From Sporosarcina cascadiensis (GTDB lineage Bacteria > Bacillota > Bacilli > Bacillales_A > Planococcaceae): a DNA stretch of 58,292 nt. Of this stretch, positions 50,806 through 58,292 are shown piece after piece; position 1 is the stretch's first letter, and every line of letters begins with the position of its first letter. The translations under genes and the position numbers were made by a program. The notes beneath the pieces are model-generated. The model saw only the letters and a program-made list of their open reading frames with translations. It was not told where the DNA came from and did no database searches. The stretch is taken from contig NZ_WHVV01000017.1 of the NCBI RefSeq assembly GCF_009650995.1, forward strand, positions 1 through 58,292, in the 5' to 3' direction.

Positions 50806-51483
50806 ATGTCTGCCTTTACTATAGATGAAGTGAAAAAAACCTTTACGAACGGTGAAATTGAAGAAGAGATTTTAAAAGGTGTCAACTTATCGCTGAAAGA
50901 AGGAGAAATTACGGCACTTGTAGGCCCGTCTGGCTCGGGCAAGTCAACCATCCTGACGATTGCTGCAGGTTTGCAAAGAGCATCTGGCGGAGAGATCATG
51001 TTTGAAGGAAAAGATATGACAAAGATGAGCCAAGAAGAAATCCGTCATATACGCGCTACAGATTTCGGCTTTGTCTTCCAGTCCTCTCATCTTGTGCCCT
51101 TCTTGACAGTAGAAGAGCAGCTGCAGTTGATGCTGGATGTCTCTGAAACAAAAATTAATAAAAAAGAGCAGGCAAAAGCGATTGCTGAAATTTTACAGTT
51201 AGTCGATATGGAACATCGAAAAGACGCCTATCCTTCTTCTTTATCAGGAGGGGAGCGTCAGCGTGTGGCAATTGCGCGTGCCATCATTCACCGTCCGAAA
51301 ATTTTGTTCGCAGATGAACCGACGGCAAGTCTCGATACAAAGCGTTCAAAAGGCGTCATGGAACTGTTGCAGGAACTAACGAGGACGTTGAATTTAACGA
51401 CGTTAATGGTCACACATGATGAGGAAATGCTGCCGTACGCAGATCGCATTATTACAATGCGGGACGGCTATATAGTGGAATAA
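50806..51483 (+). CDS. hrtA: Heme exporter ATPase HrtA
   Basis: The 225-residue ATPase starts at ATG 50806, 1 nt after the hrtB stop and behind AAGGAG. It has Walker A GPSGSGKST, signature LSGGERQRVAIARAI and Walker B ILFADEPTASLD. The size and partner fit HrtA of heme detoxification pumps in Firmicutes. It powers HrtB. A terminator follows. Confidence 0.88.
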   Translation: MSAFTIDEVKKTFTNGEIEEEILKGVNLSLKEGEITALVGPSGSGKSTILTIAAGLQRASGGEIMFEGKDMTKMSQEEIRHIRATDFGFVFQSSHLVPFLTVEEQLQLMLDVSETKINKKEQAKAIAEILQLVDMEHRKDAYPSSLSGGERQRVAIARAIIHRPKILFADEPTASLDTKRSKGVMELLQELTRTLNLTTLMVTHDEEMLPYADRIITMRDGYIVE

Positions 51484-51516
51484 ACAGATGGCGGCGTTCT
51501 GTCGCCGTCTGTTTTG
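51484..51516 (+). terminator. Terminator of hrtBA
   Basis: AACAGATGGCGGC and GTCGCCGTCTGTTTTG form the stem and tail. Confidence 0.8.
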
Positions 51517-51582
51517 TAATTTGTCATAAAAAAATTCCAGTACAGGAAACACCTACATAGCGAGCTTTCGACATATTTCGCA

Positions 51583-51597
51583 CTGACTTTGAGTCAG
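51583..51597. promoter_or_regulatory. Dyad upstream of tsdA
   Basis: CTGACTTTGAGTCAG is an inverted repeat (6 bp arms, 3-nt centre) about 84 bp before tsdA. It shares the GAGTCAG core with the putative enhancer sites at 5654-5702. Function unknown. Confidence 0.35.
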
Positions 51598-51680
51598 GAG
51601 TGATATAGACGAGGTCTTCCAAATATGGTAAGTTTGCAGTGTAAGATATGAAAAAAATGTAGAATAAAGGAGGAGTAAAC

Positions 51681-52655
51681 ATGAAACGAACAACATCGTT
51701 AGTCTTGGGTTTTATTGTCATCGTCTGTTTGGTTGTCATCGCATTGATGGGTAATCAAATCCGTGTCAACAAGGATCAAGCGTCAGAAACTCCTGAAAAT
51801 GAAGAAGCAACACAAGAAGTAGCTGGAATTCAACACAACCCGCCATCAATGGATGATGTACCAGATGGACCTGAAGGGGAAGCGATCAAACGAGGATTTG
51901 ACTTGTTTGATGATACATCAAATGTACTGCGCTCAGAAGCAGCGTCAGTAGAAGACGGAATTGCACGTGTAAACGAATTGTCCTGCACAAGCTGTCACGC
52001 AGGAGCGGGAACAGATGAAGGAGTTTCTTCAATGGTCGGTATGTCTGCGGTTTATCCGATGTACATCGGACGCTCCGGACAAATGGTGACATTGGAAGAA
52101 CGCATCAATGGTTGTATGGTTAGAAGTATGGACGGCCAGAAATTTGCGGCAGACGATGAAGATCTGGATGCAATGGTTGCCTATTTAACGTACATTTCTG
52201 AAGGTATTCCAGTAGGTGCTGAGTTAGATTGGCGCCATCAGAACAGTATTGATGAGTTGCCGACACCAAACGTAGAGAACGGCGAAGAACTGTATCAGGC
52301 GTCTTGTATTGCCTGTCATGGTGAAAACGGCGAGGGAACCGGTTCGAACACAGGCCCAAAACTATGGGGTGACGGTTCATTCAATGACGGAGCCGGAATC
52401 GCACGTATGACGAAAATGGCCGGCTATGTACAGAAAAACATGCCGGTGGGTCAGGAAAACACACTTTCGGATCAGGAAGCAAGTGACCTGGCAGCCTTCA
52501 TTCTTTCCAAAGACCGTCCTGAATGGAAAAATCATGATAAGGACTGGCCGAACGGCGGACGTCCGAATGATACCATGACGAAAGAGCGCCGCGATGAAAT
52601 TAAAGATGGCACAATTAATTGGGATGAAGTACTTGCTCCCGCTGAAAAGAAATAA
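51681..52655 (+). CDS. tsdA: Diheme cytochrome c, TsdA-like thiosulfate dehydrogenase
   Basis: The 324-residue protein has an N-terminal membrane anchor (about 6-24) and two heme motifs: CTSCH (Cys102, Cys105, His106) and CIACH (Cys209, Cys212, His213). Between them TLEERINGCMVRSMDG carries Cys145, at the place of the unusual Cys axial ligand of TsdA heme 1. YPMYIGRSG also matches the family. TsdA oxidises two thiosulfates to tetrathionate, or runs in reverse. With TsuA/TsuB (15.7-17.2 kb) and a CcsA protein (41.6 kb), the genome handles thiosulfate outside and inside. SoxA-like function is an alternative. Confidence 0.78.
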   Translation: MKRTTSLVLGFIVIVCLVVIALMGNQIRVNKDQASETPENEEATQEVAGIQHNPPSMDDVPDGPEGEAIKRGFDLFDDTSNVLRSEAASVEDGIARVNELSCTSCHAGAGTDEGVSSMVGMSAVYPMYIGRSGQMVTLEERINGCMVRSMDGQKFAADDEDLDAMVAYLTYISEGIPVGAELDWRHQNSIDELPTPNVENGEELYQASCIACHGENGEGTGSNTGPKLWGDGSFNDGAGIARMTKMAGYVQKNMPVGQENTLSDQEASDLAAFILSKDRPEWKNHDKDWPNGGRPNDTMTKERRDEIKDGTINWDEVLAPAEKK

Positions 52656-52664
52656 GGATTTGAA

Positions 52665-52699
52665 GACGTCTGCCGGGTAATCATGGCAGGCGTTTTTTT
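52665..52699 (+). terminator. Terminator of tsdA
   Basis: ACGTCTGCC and GGCAGGCGTTTTTTT form a stem with T-run. Confidence 0.82.
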
Positions 52700-52747
52700 C
52701 TATGGTAAACTATAAAAAAGAATGGAAGAAGAAAAGGGGGAATACAG

Positions 52748-53377
52748 ATGCAATCACCATTTACGTTTACGCATACAGCACCTGCAGAAAAAGAGGGGAA
52801 GCAGCCAGCAATATTCTTGTTTCACGGCATGGGCAGTCATGAAGGAGACCTTCCTCAACTTGTCTCGGACTTCCAAGACAGCCATCATATATTCAGTTTA
52901 AGGGGGCCGGTAGTTCATGCACCCGGCTATGCATTTTTTACAATCGAAGAAGAAGGCAAACCGGTGCGTGAAGTATTTGATAAAGTAGTGGTTTACATCC
53001 AGGCATTCATCCGCGAAGCGATTACGGAATTTAACTTGGATCCGGACCGCTTGACGACCGTCGGGTTCAGTCAGGGAGCGGTGCTTGCGCAAACGCTCGG
53101 TTTGTCGATGATTCCATCTTTACATGGAGTAGCAGCGCTCAGCGGCTATATCCCCGACTTTGTGAAGAATGAATATGCAAAGCAGCCAGTTGATCAATTG
53201 CAAGTCTTCATTTCGCACGGGGACTATGATTATGTCATACCTTCTCAGTCGGGTGTGGAAAGCAAAGACTATTTTGAATCCCTCGGGGCAAATGTGACGT
53301 TTAAGACGTATGGTGACGGGCATGGCGTGACGCCTGAGAATCAACGTGATCTGACTGCATTTCTCAAGACATTGTAA
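52748..53377 (+). CDS. Alpha/beta hydrolase (phospholipase/carboxylesterase type)
   Basis: The 209-residue protein has oxyanion HGMGSHEGDLPQL, nucleophile Ser108 in GFSQG, acid Asp in SHGDYDYVIP (about 163-165) and His in GDGHGVTPE (about 197). This is the serine esterase family of YodD-like and acyl-protein-thioesterase-like proteins. It leads a three-gene operon with two uncharacterised membrane or secreted proteins (gap 12 nt). The substrate is unknown. Confidence 0.87.
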   Translation: MQSPFTFTHTAPAEKEGKQPAIFLFHGMGSHEGDLPQLVSDFQDSHHIFSLRGPVVHAPGYAFFTIEEEGKPVREVFDKVVVYIQAFIREAITEFNLDPDRLTTVGFSQGAVLAQTLGLSMIPSLHGVAALSGYIPDFVKNEYAKQPVDQLQVFISHGDYDYVIPSQSGVESKDYFESLGANVTFKTYGDGHGVTPENQRDLTAFLKTL

Positions 53378-53389
53378 GGAGGGGAGCAG

Positions 53390-54286
53390 ATGAAAATTCA
53401 GCCGTTTTGGGTGCTGATGGCGATTGCGGTCGTCAGCTGGATTGCGAATTATGCGTATGCGGAATCCACAAAGCTTGCCCATCCTATCTTCTTGGATCAT
53501 TATATAGACGTCTGGCGGGAGGAGAGTCCGGAACTTTCATTGTATTATCTTGCCAATAAAGAGGATCGCTCGATGATACAATGGGTGGAATTAGGCGATT
53601 GGCAAGGTGCACCCTTACATTTTGGCACAGGCCCTGAATTTGAAGAAGTCGAGCACTATGGCCGCTATTCCTTGCGCCGTGTGACGCTGCAGATGGATCA
53701 GCCGTCGGCCATGACGGAGGCGCAGAAGTTCCGTGAGATAACGGTTAACTTTACGGATGGTGCAACTGTCCAGACGGAGATCGGGCAAGTTACGGTTCAG
53801 CCACCTTATGATTATGATGGAGCCCAGCCGTTTACAGATCAGTCAAGTGCCAGTGGAGAGTACGAAAAAACGCAGCTATTGCCGGGTGAGGATGTGACGA
53901 TAGAATCGGTGAAGACTTCTTTTGATGACGTACTGCAAAATCAATTTTTCATCAAGCTATATATGCGTGAACATTCACTGGATCAAGGAACTCTGCCTGA
54001 AGGGATGTCAGAGTATGAAGAAAAGTCCTGGCAGAATGTTCCTGGAATAGACGTACGGACCGCTCAGTTTCCGTTTGATATGAAGAAAGGTGAGCGTTTG
54101 ACCATCACCAGCGCAGCGGATCTCAAGCTGCGGGGCGTTATGCAGATGGATATTGAAGTAGCAGGAAAAACAGCTGCAAACGAGCCTTTTACGACAATAG
54201 CCAACTATATCTCCTATCCGCAGTTTACCTTAGAGGAAATAAAGCAGCTGATAAAGAAGCGAACGGAGGCGAAATCGAATGAATAA
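53390..54286 (+). CDS. Exported/anchored protein of unknown function
   Basis: The 298-residue protein starts at ATG 53390 behind GGAGGGG. It has an N-terminal signal or anchor (FWVLMAIAVVSWIANYAYA) and a mainly beta-strand outside part with two similar segments, each ending in a Tyr/Pro-rich strand. No family is recognised. It is second in the esterase operon and overlaps the next gene by 8 nt, so the two probably act together at the membrane. Confidence 0.7.
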   Translation: MKIQPFWVLMAIAVVSWIANYAYAESTKLAHPIFLDHYIDVWREESPELSLYYLANKEDRSMIQWVELGDWQGAPLHFGTGPEFEEVEHYGRYSLRRVTLQMDQPSAMTEAQKFREITVNFTDGATVQTEIGQVTVQPPYDYDGAQPFTDQSSASGEYEKTQLLPGEDVTIESVKTSFDDVLQNQFFIKLYMREHSLDQGTLPEGMSEYEEKSWQNVPGIDVRTAQFPFDMKKGERLTITSAADLKLRGVMQMDIEVAGKTAANEPFTTIANYISYPQFTLEEIKQLIKKRTEAKSNE

Positions 54287-54848
54287 AGCGTTTCGCCTGA
54301 TGTTCTGGGGCTATATTTTTATTTTTTTTCGGATTCAATTCGGCATCGATTTGCTGGCAGATCCGATTGGCTATTATCTAATTTATTTGGGTGCCGACCT
54401 CATGACGGAACGTTTTCCCGCAGCGAAGAAAGCGGAGAAGGCGGCATTTGTCGGCATACTGATTTCTGTGCCGGGCGTTTTCGTGAACTTGTCTGAAGTG
54501 ACCGGAGGCTTGTGGACGCTGTACGCAGAAGGCTTGTTCATCTGGAAAGTGATAACGGTCTATTATTTATTCGGAGCATGGAAATCGGCCATTCAGAACG
54601 TCGGACAGAGCCGGCTGCGCCAACGCGTGCAAATAACGTATGTGTGGTATATGGGTATTCATTTTGTGATGATGCTGCTCACTGCATTTTCGTTAAATGT
54701 CGGCGGCAATGAGTGGTCGTCAGTATTCTTGTTTTTCAGTCTGATGGTTATTGCGATGGACATTGTTCTGCTGGCGCTGATTGCAGCGCTGCGCAGGATG
54801 GATTGGGAAACGCCTATAGAACTTGATGAGTCCTCACCGGAGACGTGA
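54279..54848 (+). CDS. Membrane protein of unknown function
   Basis: The 189-residue protein has five or six helices (FWGYIFIFFRIQFG, then DPIGYYLIYLGADLM, and others). It overlaps the preceding exported protein by 8 nt and ends the operon. A terminator overlaps its stop codon. No family is recognised. Confidence 0.72.
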   Translation: MNKAFRLMFWGYIFIFFRIQFGIDLLADPIGYYLIYLGADLMTERFPAAKKAEKAAFVGILISVPGVFVNLSEVTGGLWTLYAEGLFIWKVITVYYLFGAWKSAIQNVGQSRLRQRVQITYVWYMGIHFVMMLLTAFSLNVGGNEWSSVFLFFSLMVIAMDIVLLALIAALRRMDWETPIELDESSPET

Positions 54849-54857
54849 GGACTTTTT
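54829..54857 (+). terminator. Terminator overlapping the stop of the membrane protein gene
   Basis: GAGTCCTCAC and GTGAGGACTTTTTT around a short loop. Confidence 0.82.
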
Positions 54858-54931
54858 TAAATTTTCATGAGAATACTTGTTGTGTTCATTCGTTGTAGTA
54901 AGTGAGAACAGTTTTTCAAGGAGAATTGCTG

Positions 54932-55501
54932 ATGAAATCGACAGAGAGAAATTTTATCCGGCGGCTGAAACGCAAAAAGGAAGATGCGGTGGAATATATC
55001 GTGGATGCTTATTTGCCCGTCGTCAAAGCGGTGGTGTATAAAGTGCTAGGCCCCCTGCAGAAGGACGCGGATATTGAGGAGTGCATCAGTGATGTATTTC
55101 TGGCGGTGTGGGAGAACAGTGAGCAGTTCGAAGGGGAAGCAGAGGATTTTAAAAAGTGGATCTGCATGGTCGCAAAGTACAAAGCGATTGATCAGTACCG
55201 GCGAATGGAGAAACGGAATAATCGGGAACAGGGGATGGATGACATGTATTTCATCAGCGACAGCAATGCAGCAGGCGAACTTCTGGCGAAAGAGGAGCAG
55301 GAAGAATTATTGATGGCGATGAGCAAGCTGAATGAAATGGACCGAGATATTTTCACAATGAAATATTTTCTCGACATGTCGAACGGGGAAATTGCGGAAT
55401 CCCTGCGCGTGACAAAGGCAGCTGTTGATAACCGGCTGTATCGCGGCAAAAAGCAATTGTCTGCCTTAATTAAGAGCGAGTGGGAAGGAGAATGCATATG
55501 A
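54932..55501 (+). CDS. ECF-type RNA polymerase sigma factor
   Basis: From ATG 54932 (AAGGAG upstream) the protein is 189 residues. It has region 2 (GPLQKDADIEECISDVFLAVWE, KKWICMVAKYKAIDQYRR) and region 4 (LNEMDRDIFTMKYFLDMSNGEIAESLRVTKAAVDNRLYRGKKQL). Its stop overlaps the next start as ATGA, so it is coupled to an anti-sigma-like protein. It is the third such pair in the window. Confidence 0.9.
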   Translation: MKSTERNFIRRLKRKKEDAVEYIVDAYLPVVKAVVYKVLGPLQKDADIEECISDVFLAVWENSEQFEGEAEDFKKWICMVAKYKAIDQYRRMEKRNNREQGMDDMYFISDSNAAGELLAKEEQEELLMAMSKLNEMDRDIFTMKYFLDMSNGEIAESLRVTKAAVDNRLYRGKKQLSALIKSEWEGECI

Positions 55502-56535
55502 AATCCTTGTATAAGCGGTTCAACGAGCTGAAAAGTGAGGAGGAGATTGAGCCGATGGACGTTTCGAATGAAGAGAAAGAGGCGATGAAGCAGCAAGTGC
55601 GAATGAAAATACAGCGGAGGAGACGTGTTCCGAGAGTCTGGCGGAATGTGGCGGCTGCGGCAATCATCACTGTAGCGTCAGTGACGGCAGTCGGCATCGC
55701 CTTCCCGACACTTGCCAGCCAAATCCCGATCGTCAGCAATATCTTCTCTATATTCAACGAAGACCAAGATGGATTTTACACCGATTATGAAGAATATGCT
55801 GTCGACATTGCCGAGTCACAGACGAGTAAAGGGATTACCATCATGGTGGATCGGGCGGTATATGACGGAAAGACGGTCACACTTACCTACTCCGTTGAAA
55901 CCGCAAAAGAACTGGGGCAAAATGCAGGCGTCAATTCACCAATGGATATAAAACACACCAATGGTTCTTCAGGAACTTCCACGGCGTTGAAGAAGGTGGC
56001 GGACAATAAGTATGTCGGAATGATCACGACTACTCCAGACTTTGACAAGAAACCAGATTTCGTCGACGTCAGCTGGGTTCCAGACAGTATCGTGAATTAT
56101 GACACGATGAAAGAAACAGCAGGAGACTGGGAATTTCACTTTAAGCTGAAGCCGATGACGGGCGATGTTCAGCTGGTTGACCAGTCGGCTGCCAAACGAG
56201 GTGTTGAAATAACTATTGAGGAAATTCGCTTCACCGAGATCTCGACAATCATCGAATACAGTCAGAAAGTTGATTCTGCGGTAACGGATGAATGGGAATG
56301 GGTCACGGCCGATCTGGCAGTGAAAGATAATCTGGGGAGTGAATATTTGTCCAATGGCAATGGTGGGTTCAGTGAAAATGGCCAGGATTACCACTTTAGC
56401 ACGACTCTGAAAAAAATCGACAAAGAGGCAACCTCTCTAATTTTTACTCCGGAAATCTATATGTATAATGGCAGTGGAAATAAAAACGAAACAGTGATGC
56501 TTGAACCGATTGAAATTGAGCTGGTTAAGAAATAA
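55498..56535 (+). CDS. DUF4179-type membrane anti-sigma factor
   Basis: The 345-residue protein has a short cytoplasmic part with a Lys/Arg-rich end, a helix (VAAAAIITVASVTAVGIAF) and a DUF4179-like outside domain (ASQIPIVSNIFSIFNEDQDGFYTDYEEYA). Unlike the 39.6-kb pair it lacks a zinc-finger motif. It probably inhibits the ECF factor encoded just upstream. AAGGAG lies 9 nt before ATG 55498. Confidence 0.82.
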   Translation: MKSLYKRFNELKSEEEIEPMDVSNEEKEAMKQQVRMKIQRRRRVPRVWRNVAAAAIITVASVTAVGIAFPTLASQIPIVSNIFSIFNEDQDGFYTDYEEYAVDIAESQTSKGITIMVDRAVYDGKTVTLTYSVETAKELGQNAGVNSPMDIKHTNGSSGTSTALKKVADNKYVGMITTTPDFDKKPDFVDVSWVPDSIVNYDTMKETAGDWEFHFKLKPMTGDVQLVDQSAAKRGVEITIEEIRFTEISTIIEYSQKVDSAVTDEWEWVTADLAVKDNLGSEYLSNGNGGFSENGQDYHFSTTLKKIDKEATSLIFTPEIYMYNGSGNKNETVMLEPIEIELVKK

Positions 56536-56585
56536 GAACTGTTCAGTGTAAGGATACATCCGTTCAAAGAGAAAAGATAGAAACA

Positions 56586-56614
56586 AAAAAACGCTCAAAA
56601 CTGAGCGTTTTTTT
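56586..56614 (+). terminator. Terminator of the third ECF operon
   Basis: AAAAAACGCTCA and TGAGCGTTTTTTT with an AAAC loop. Confidence 0.85.
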
Positions 56615-56733
56615 CATTCCTGCCAATCAAATGACTGAGAGATCAGGGAATGTATGGTAAAGTGGTAAGAATTATTACGAAAGATTCGGGGTAAAAAGAC
56701 GTAAAGGTTCATTCTACAAACTGGAGGTGTGCT

Positions 56734-57141
56734 ATGGTTTGGATTTGGATGAAAGCAGGTTTGGTTGCAGCACTTACTTTTCTTGGCATGTTTATAGCTC
56801 AAACACTAATGCGAAAGATTTTTGATATTGAAAGAAGATACGAAGATGCCTCTTCCGACAATCATATCAATCAATCGTATCGGAAAATAGACAAGATACT
56901 TAGAGACTATTCTATAGTTATCGTATTTATTGTTTTGGTCGCAGGCATAGTCTATTTTGAGGAATCCTTTAATTTGGTTCTAATAGTTGCCTTTATTTTA
57001 GTGTCTGTAAGGATGCTGGTAAAAGCATTTTTTGAGTGGAAATATTCTGCGTATCCAAAACAGGCCATTTTAACTTTGTCCGAGATGGCGGTCTTATTCA
57101 TAATGGTTATAATGATCTTACAAACCAACTTTATTCCTTAA
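56734..57141 (+). CDS. Small membrane protein (DUF4181-like)
   Basis: The 135-residue protein has four helices and a charged loop with RKIFDIERRYEDASSDNHIN, resembling DUF4181 proteins of Bacillales. ATG 56734 follows CTGGAGG. The DNA from here to the window end is more AT-rich than the rest. Function unknown. Confidence 0.65.
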   Translation: MVWIWMKAGLVAALTFLGMFIAQTLMRKIFDIERRYEDASSDNHINQSYRKIDKILRDYSIVIVFIVLVAGIVYFEESFNLVLIVAFILVSVRMLVKAFFEWKYSAYPKQAILTLSEMAVLFIMVIMILQTNFIP

Positions 57142-57234
57142 AGCCCATGAGCGTATTTTCTGGAAAAGTATGTACGGCCTTTCAACAATGCTAAATGTGG
57201 GCAGGTAAAATGGTGAAACAAAAGAGGTGCTTTC

Positions 57235-57360
57235 TTGGTTACTTTCTTCTGTCTCCATTATTTTTCATGGTTATCTCATTCGTTTGGAATTATCGCAACT
57301 CAAATAGCCTTTGTATTATTTACTGTTAGTTCATTGCTGAAGATTTTAGATAATAGCTAA
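57235..57360 (+). CDS. Possible 41-residue membrane peptide
   Basis: A frame from TTG 57235, 6 nt after GAGGTG, encodes a hydrophobic peptide (FCLHYFSWLSH, then IIATQIAFVLFTVSSLLKIL) ending at 57360. It is followed within 20 nt by another small membrane protein gene. It may be a genuine small protein or the remains of a larger gene; codon evidence is limited. Confidence 0.35.
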   Translation: MVTFFCLHYFSWLSHSFGIIATQIAFVLFTVSSLLKILDNS

Positions 57361-57377
57361 GAATGGAGTGAGAGATA

Positions 57378-57560
57378 ATGGTAAGTCAGGTTTTTGGGAT
57401 GATTATTCTCTGGATTATAGGATTATTCATTCTTTATCTAGTGATTTATAAAGCAGTCAAAGAAGGAATTAACAAGTCTGTGGTGGGACAATCAATCGAA
57501 AGAACACCCGAGTCTGTAGTGAATAAAAAATCATTTCTTGATAATGATTTAGATAATTAA
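57378..57560 (+). CDS. Small single-helix membrane protein
   Basis: The 60-residue protein starts at ATG 57378 behind GGAGTGAGAG. It has one helix (MIILWIIGLFILYLVIYKAV) and a hydrophilic tail with VGQSIERTPESV. No family is recognised. Confidence 0.6.
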   Translation: MVSQVFGMIILWIIGLFILYLVIYKAVKEGINKSVVGQSIERTPESVVNKKSFLDNDLDN

Positions 57561-57576
57561 AGGGTTTACTGTTATC

Positions 57577-57609
57577 AGGGGCAATTCTGGAATAAGGATT
57601 GTGCCGTAA
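57577..57609. repeat. Short imperfect inverted/dispersed repeat
   Basis: GGGGCAATTCTGGAATAAGG is followed by ATTGTGCC, giving an imperfect hairpin. A related GCACAATTCTGAAATAAG recurs at about 58262-58279 after the last gene. Small dispersed intergenic repeat; function unknown. Confidence 0.35.
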
Positions 57610-57703
57610 AAGGATCATTTTGATAAATTGAATTAGTGGCGTCGCTCTGCTAATATCATTGGGAACGTACATTCCCTTTTTAGGAGTGATTAGGAGGATT
57701 ATT

Positions 57704-58237
57704 ATGAAAAAACAGCGGAAGTTAGTATTATTTATTGCTCAAAGTTTAGATGGTTATATCGCAACGAAAGATGACTCTCTTGATTGGTTATTTAAGGTTG
57801 AGGGCGAAGGAGATAATGGTTATTCGAAGTTTTTTGAAACTGTAGATACAGTCTTAATGGGTAAAAGGACATATGATTGGGTTATGGAACAAGAGAAAGG
57901 TCAATTCCCTTATTCAAATAAAGATAGTTACGTTTTTTCTAGGTCATCAATAAAGGATACTAAAGACGTTACATTTGTAAATGGAGATATTGTTGATTTT
58001 ACTAATAACTTGAAAAAAGAAGACGGTAAAGATATCTGGATAGTTGGTGGTGGAGACATACTATATACGTTTATAAAAGAAAAGTTAGTCGATGATCTGA
58101 TTGTGACAGTGGCACCAATAATCATCGGAGAGGGAATTCCCTTATTTAAAGCAGGGGATTACCAGTTAGATCTTTCGCTTAGAGGTACTAGAACTTTCAA
58201 TCAATTTGTTGAATTACATTATACTGTAAATAAATAA
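57704..58237 (+). CDS. Dihydrofolate-reductase-fold protein (RibD C-terminal/YyaP type)
   Basis: From ATG 57704 (AGGAGG upstream) the product has 177 residues and the RibD_C pattern: FIAQSLDGYIATKDDSLDWL, DTVLMGKRTYDWV, IWIVGGGDILYTFIKE and PIIIGEGIPLFK. Proteins of this group (YyaP, YwjB) bind NADPH; the reaction is usually unknown. AT-rich like its neighbours. Confidence 0.88.
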   Translation: MKKQRKLVLFIAQSLDGYIATKDDSLDWLFKVEGEGDNGYSKFFETVDTVLMGKRTYDWVMEQEKGQFPYSNKDSYVFSRSSIKDTKDVTFVNGDIVDFTNNLKKEDGKDIWIVGGGDILYTFIKEKLVDDLIVTVAPIIIGEGIPLFKAGDYQLDLSLRGTRTFNQFVELHYTVNK

Positions 58238-58292
58238 CCCCGAATGTGATGCAGCTAAAAGGCACAATTCTGAAATAAGTATACGCTCTATA

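Overview
The window looks like chromosomal DNA of a low-to-mid GC Bacillales bacterium, most likely Planococcaceae (Sporosarcina-like). The evidence is B. subtilis-type gene families (YkkCD with a guanidine riboswitch, GlnKL, YitT, GatB/YqeY, TopB, ResC/CcsA, HrtBA), AGGAGG ribosome binding sites, many GTG/TTG starts, sigma-A, sigma-54 and sigma-B style promoters, and Fur and CcpA style sites. No rRNA, tRNA or CRISPR array was seen. The assignment comes from sequence features only.

Layout. 1-2050: 5' end of an IS4-type transposase, a guanidine-I riboswitch with a two-subunit SMR exporter (ykkC/ykkD), and a degenerate intergenic repeat plus a 24-bp palindrome. 2049-4250: AbrB-family membrane protein divergent from a LysR regulator. 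4263-12601: a catabolic island with a PAS/sigma-54 activator divergent from ferredoxin reductase, [4Fe-4S] ferredoxin, CntA-like Rieske oxygenase, aldehyde dehydrogenase, D-malate/tartrate dehydrogenase and a BCCT transporter. Together these can import L-carnitine, cleave it to trimethylamine and malic semialdehyde, oxidise that to malate and decarboxylate malate to pyruvate. A canonical -24/-12 promoter precedes the operon. 12900-15620: Rrf2 regulator, thioredoxin-reductase-like protein, methyltransferase and isochorismatase-fold hydrolase. 15741-17178: thiosulfate importer tsuA/tsuB, which pairs functionally with a TsdA-like thiosulfate dehydrogenase at 51.7 kb. 17309-24744: Fur-box nitroreductase, AbgT transporter, YitT, lipoprotein, EamA, cupin and an ECF sigma/anti-sigma operon. 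24924-31653: SUFU-domain protein, an SDR pseudogene, glnK/glnL with a glutamate symporter, and proS. 31968-41187: topB, a double-kinase hybrid sensor, yqeY, a lipoprotein and a second ECF pair. 41583-49629: orphan CcsA, an AgrC/NatK-type two-component pair, an acyl-CoA dehydrogenase, two KGG stress proteins and a fused-permease Opu/Egt ABC importer. 49708-58237: heme exporter hrtBA behind an HssR-type box, tsdA, an esterase operon, a third ECF pair and small membrane proteins.

Two items stand out. First, the carnitine-type island uses a three-component oxygenase (separate ferredoxin and reductase instead of the CntB fusion) under sigma-54 control. Second, four intergenic regions carry arrays of a short motif repeated at exactly or almost exactly 21 bp. 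Three of them (17998-18132, 31723-31962, 38110-38286) share one motif, share the same degenerate last unit, and always present that end to a Rho-independent terminator. The fourth (29945-30099) uses a different motif but sits in the same place relative to a terminator. I do not recognise this element family.
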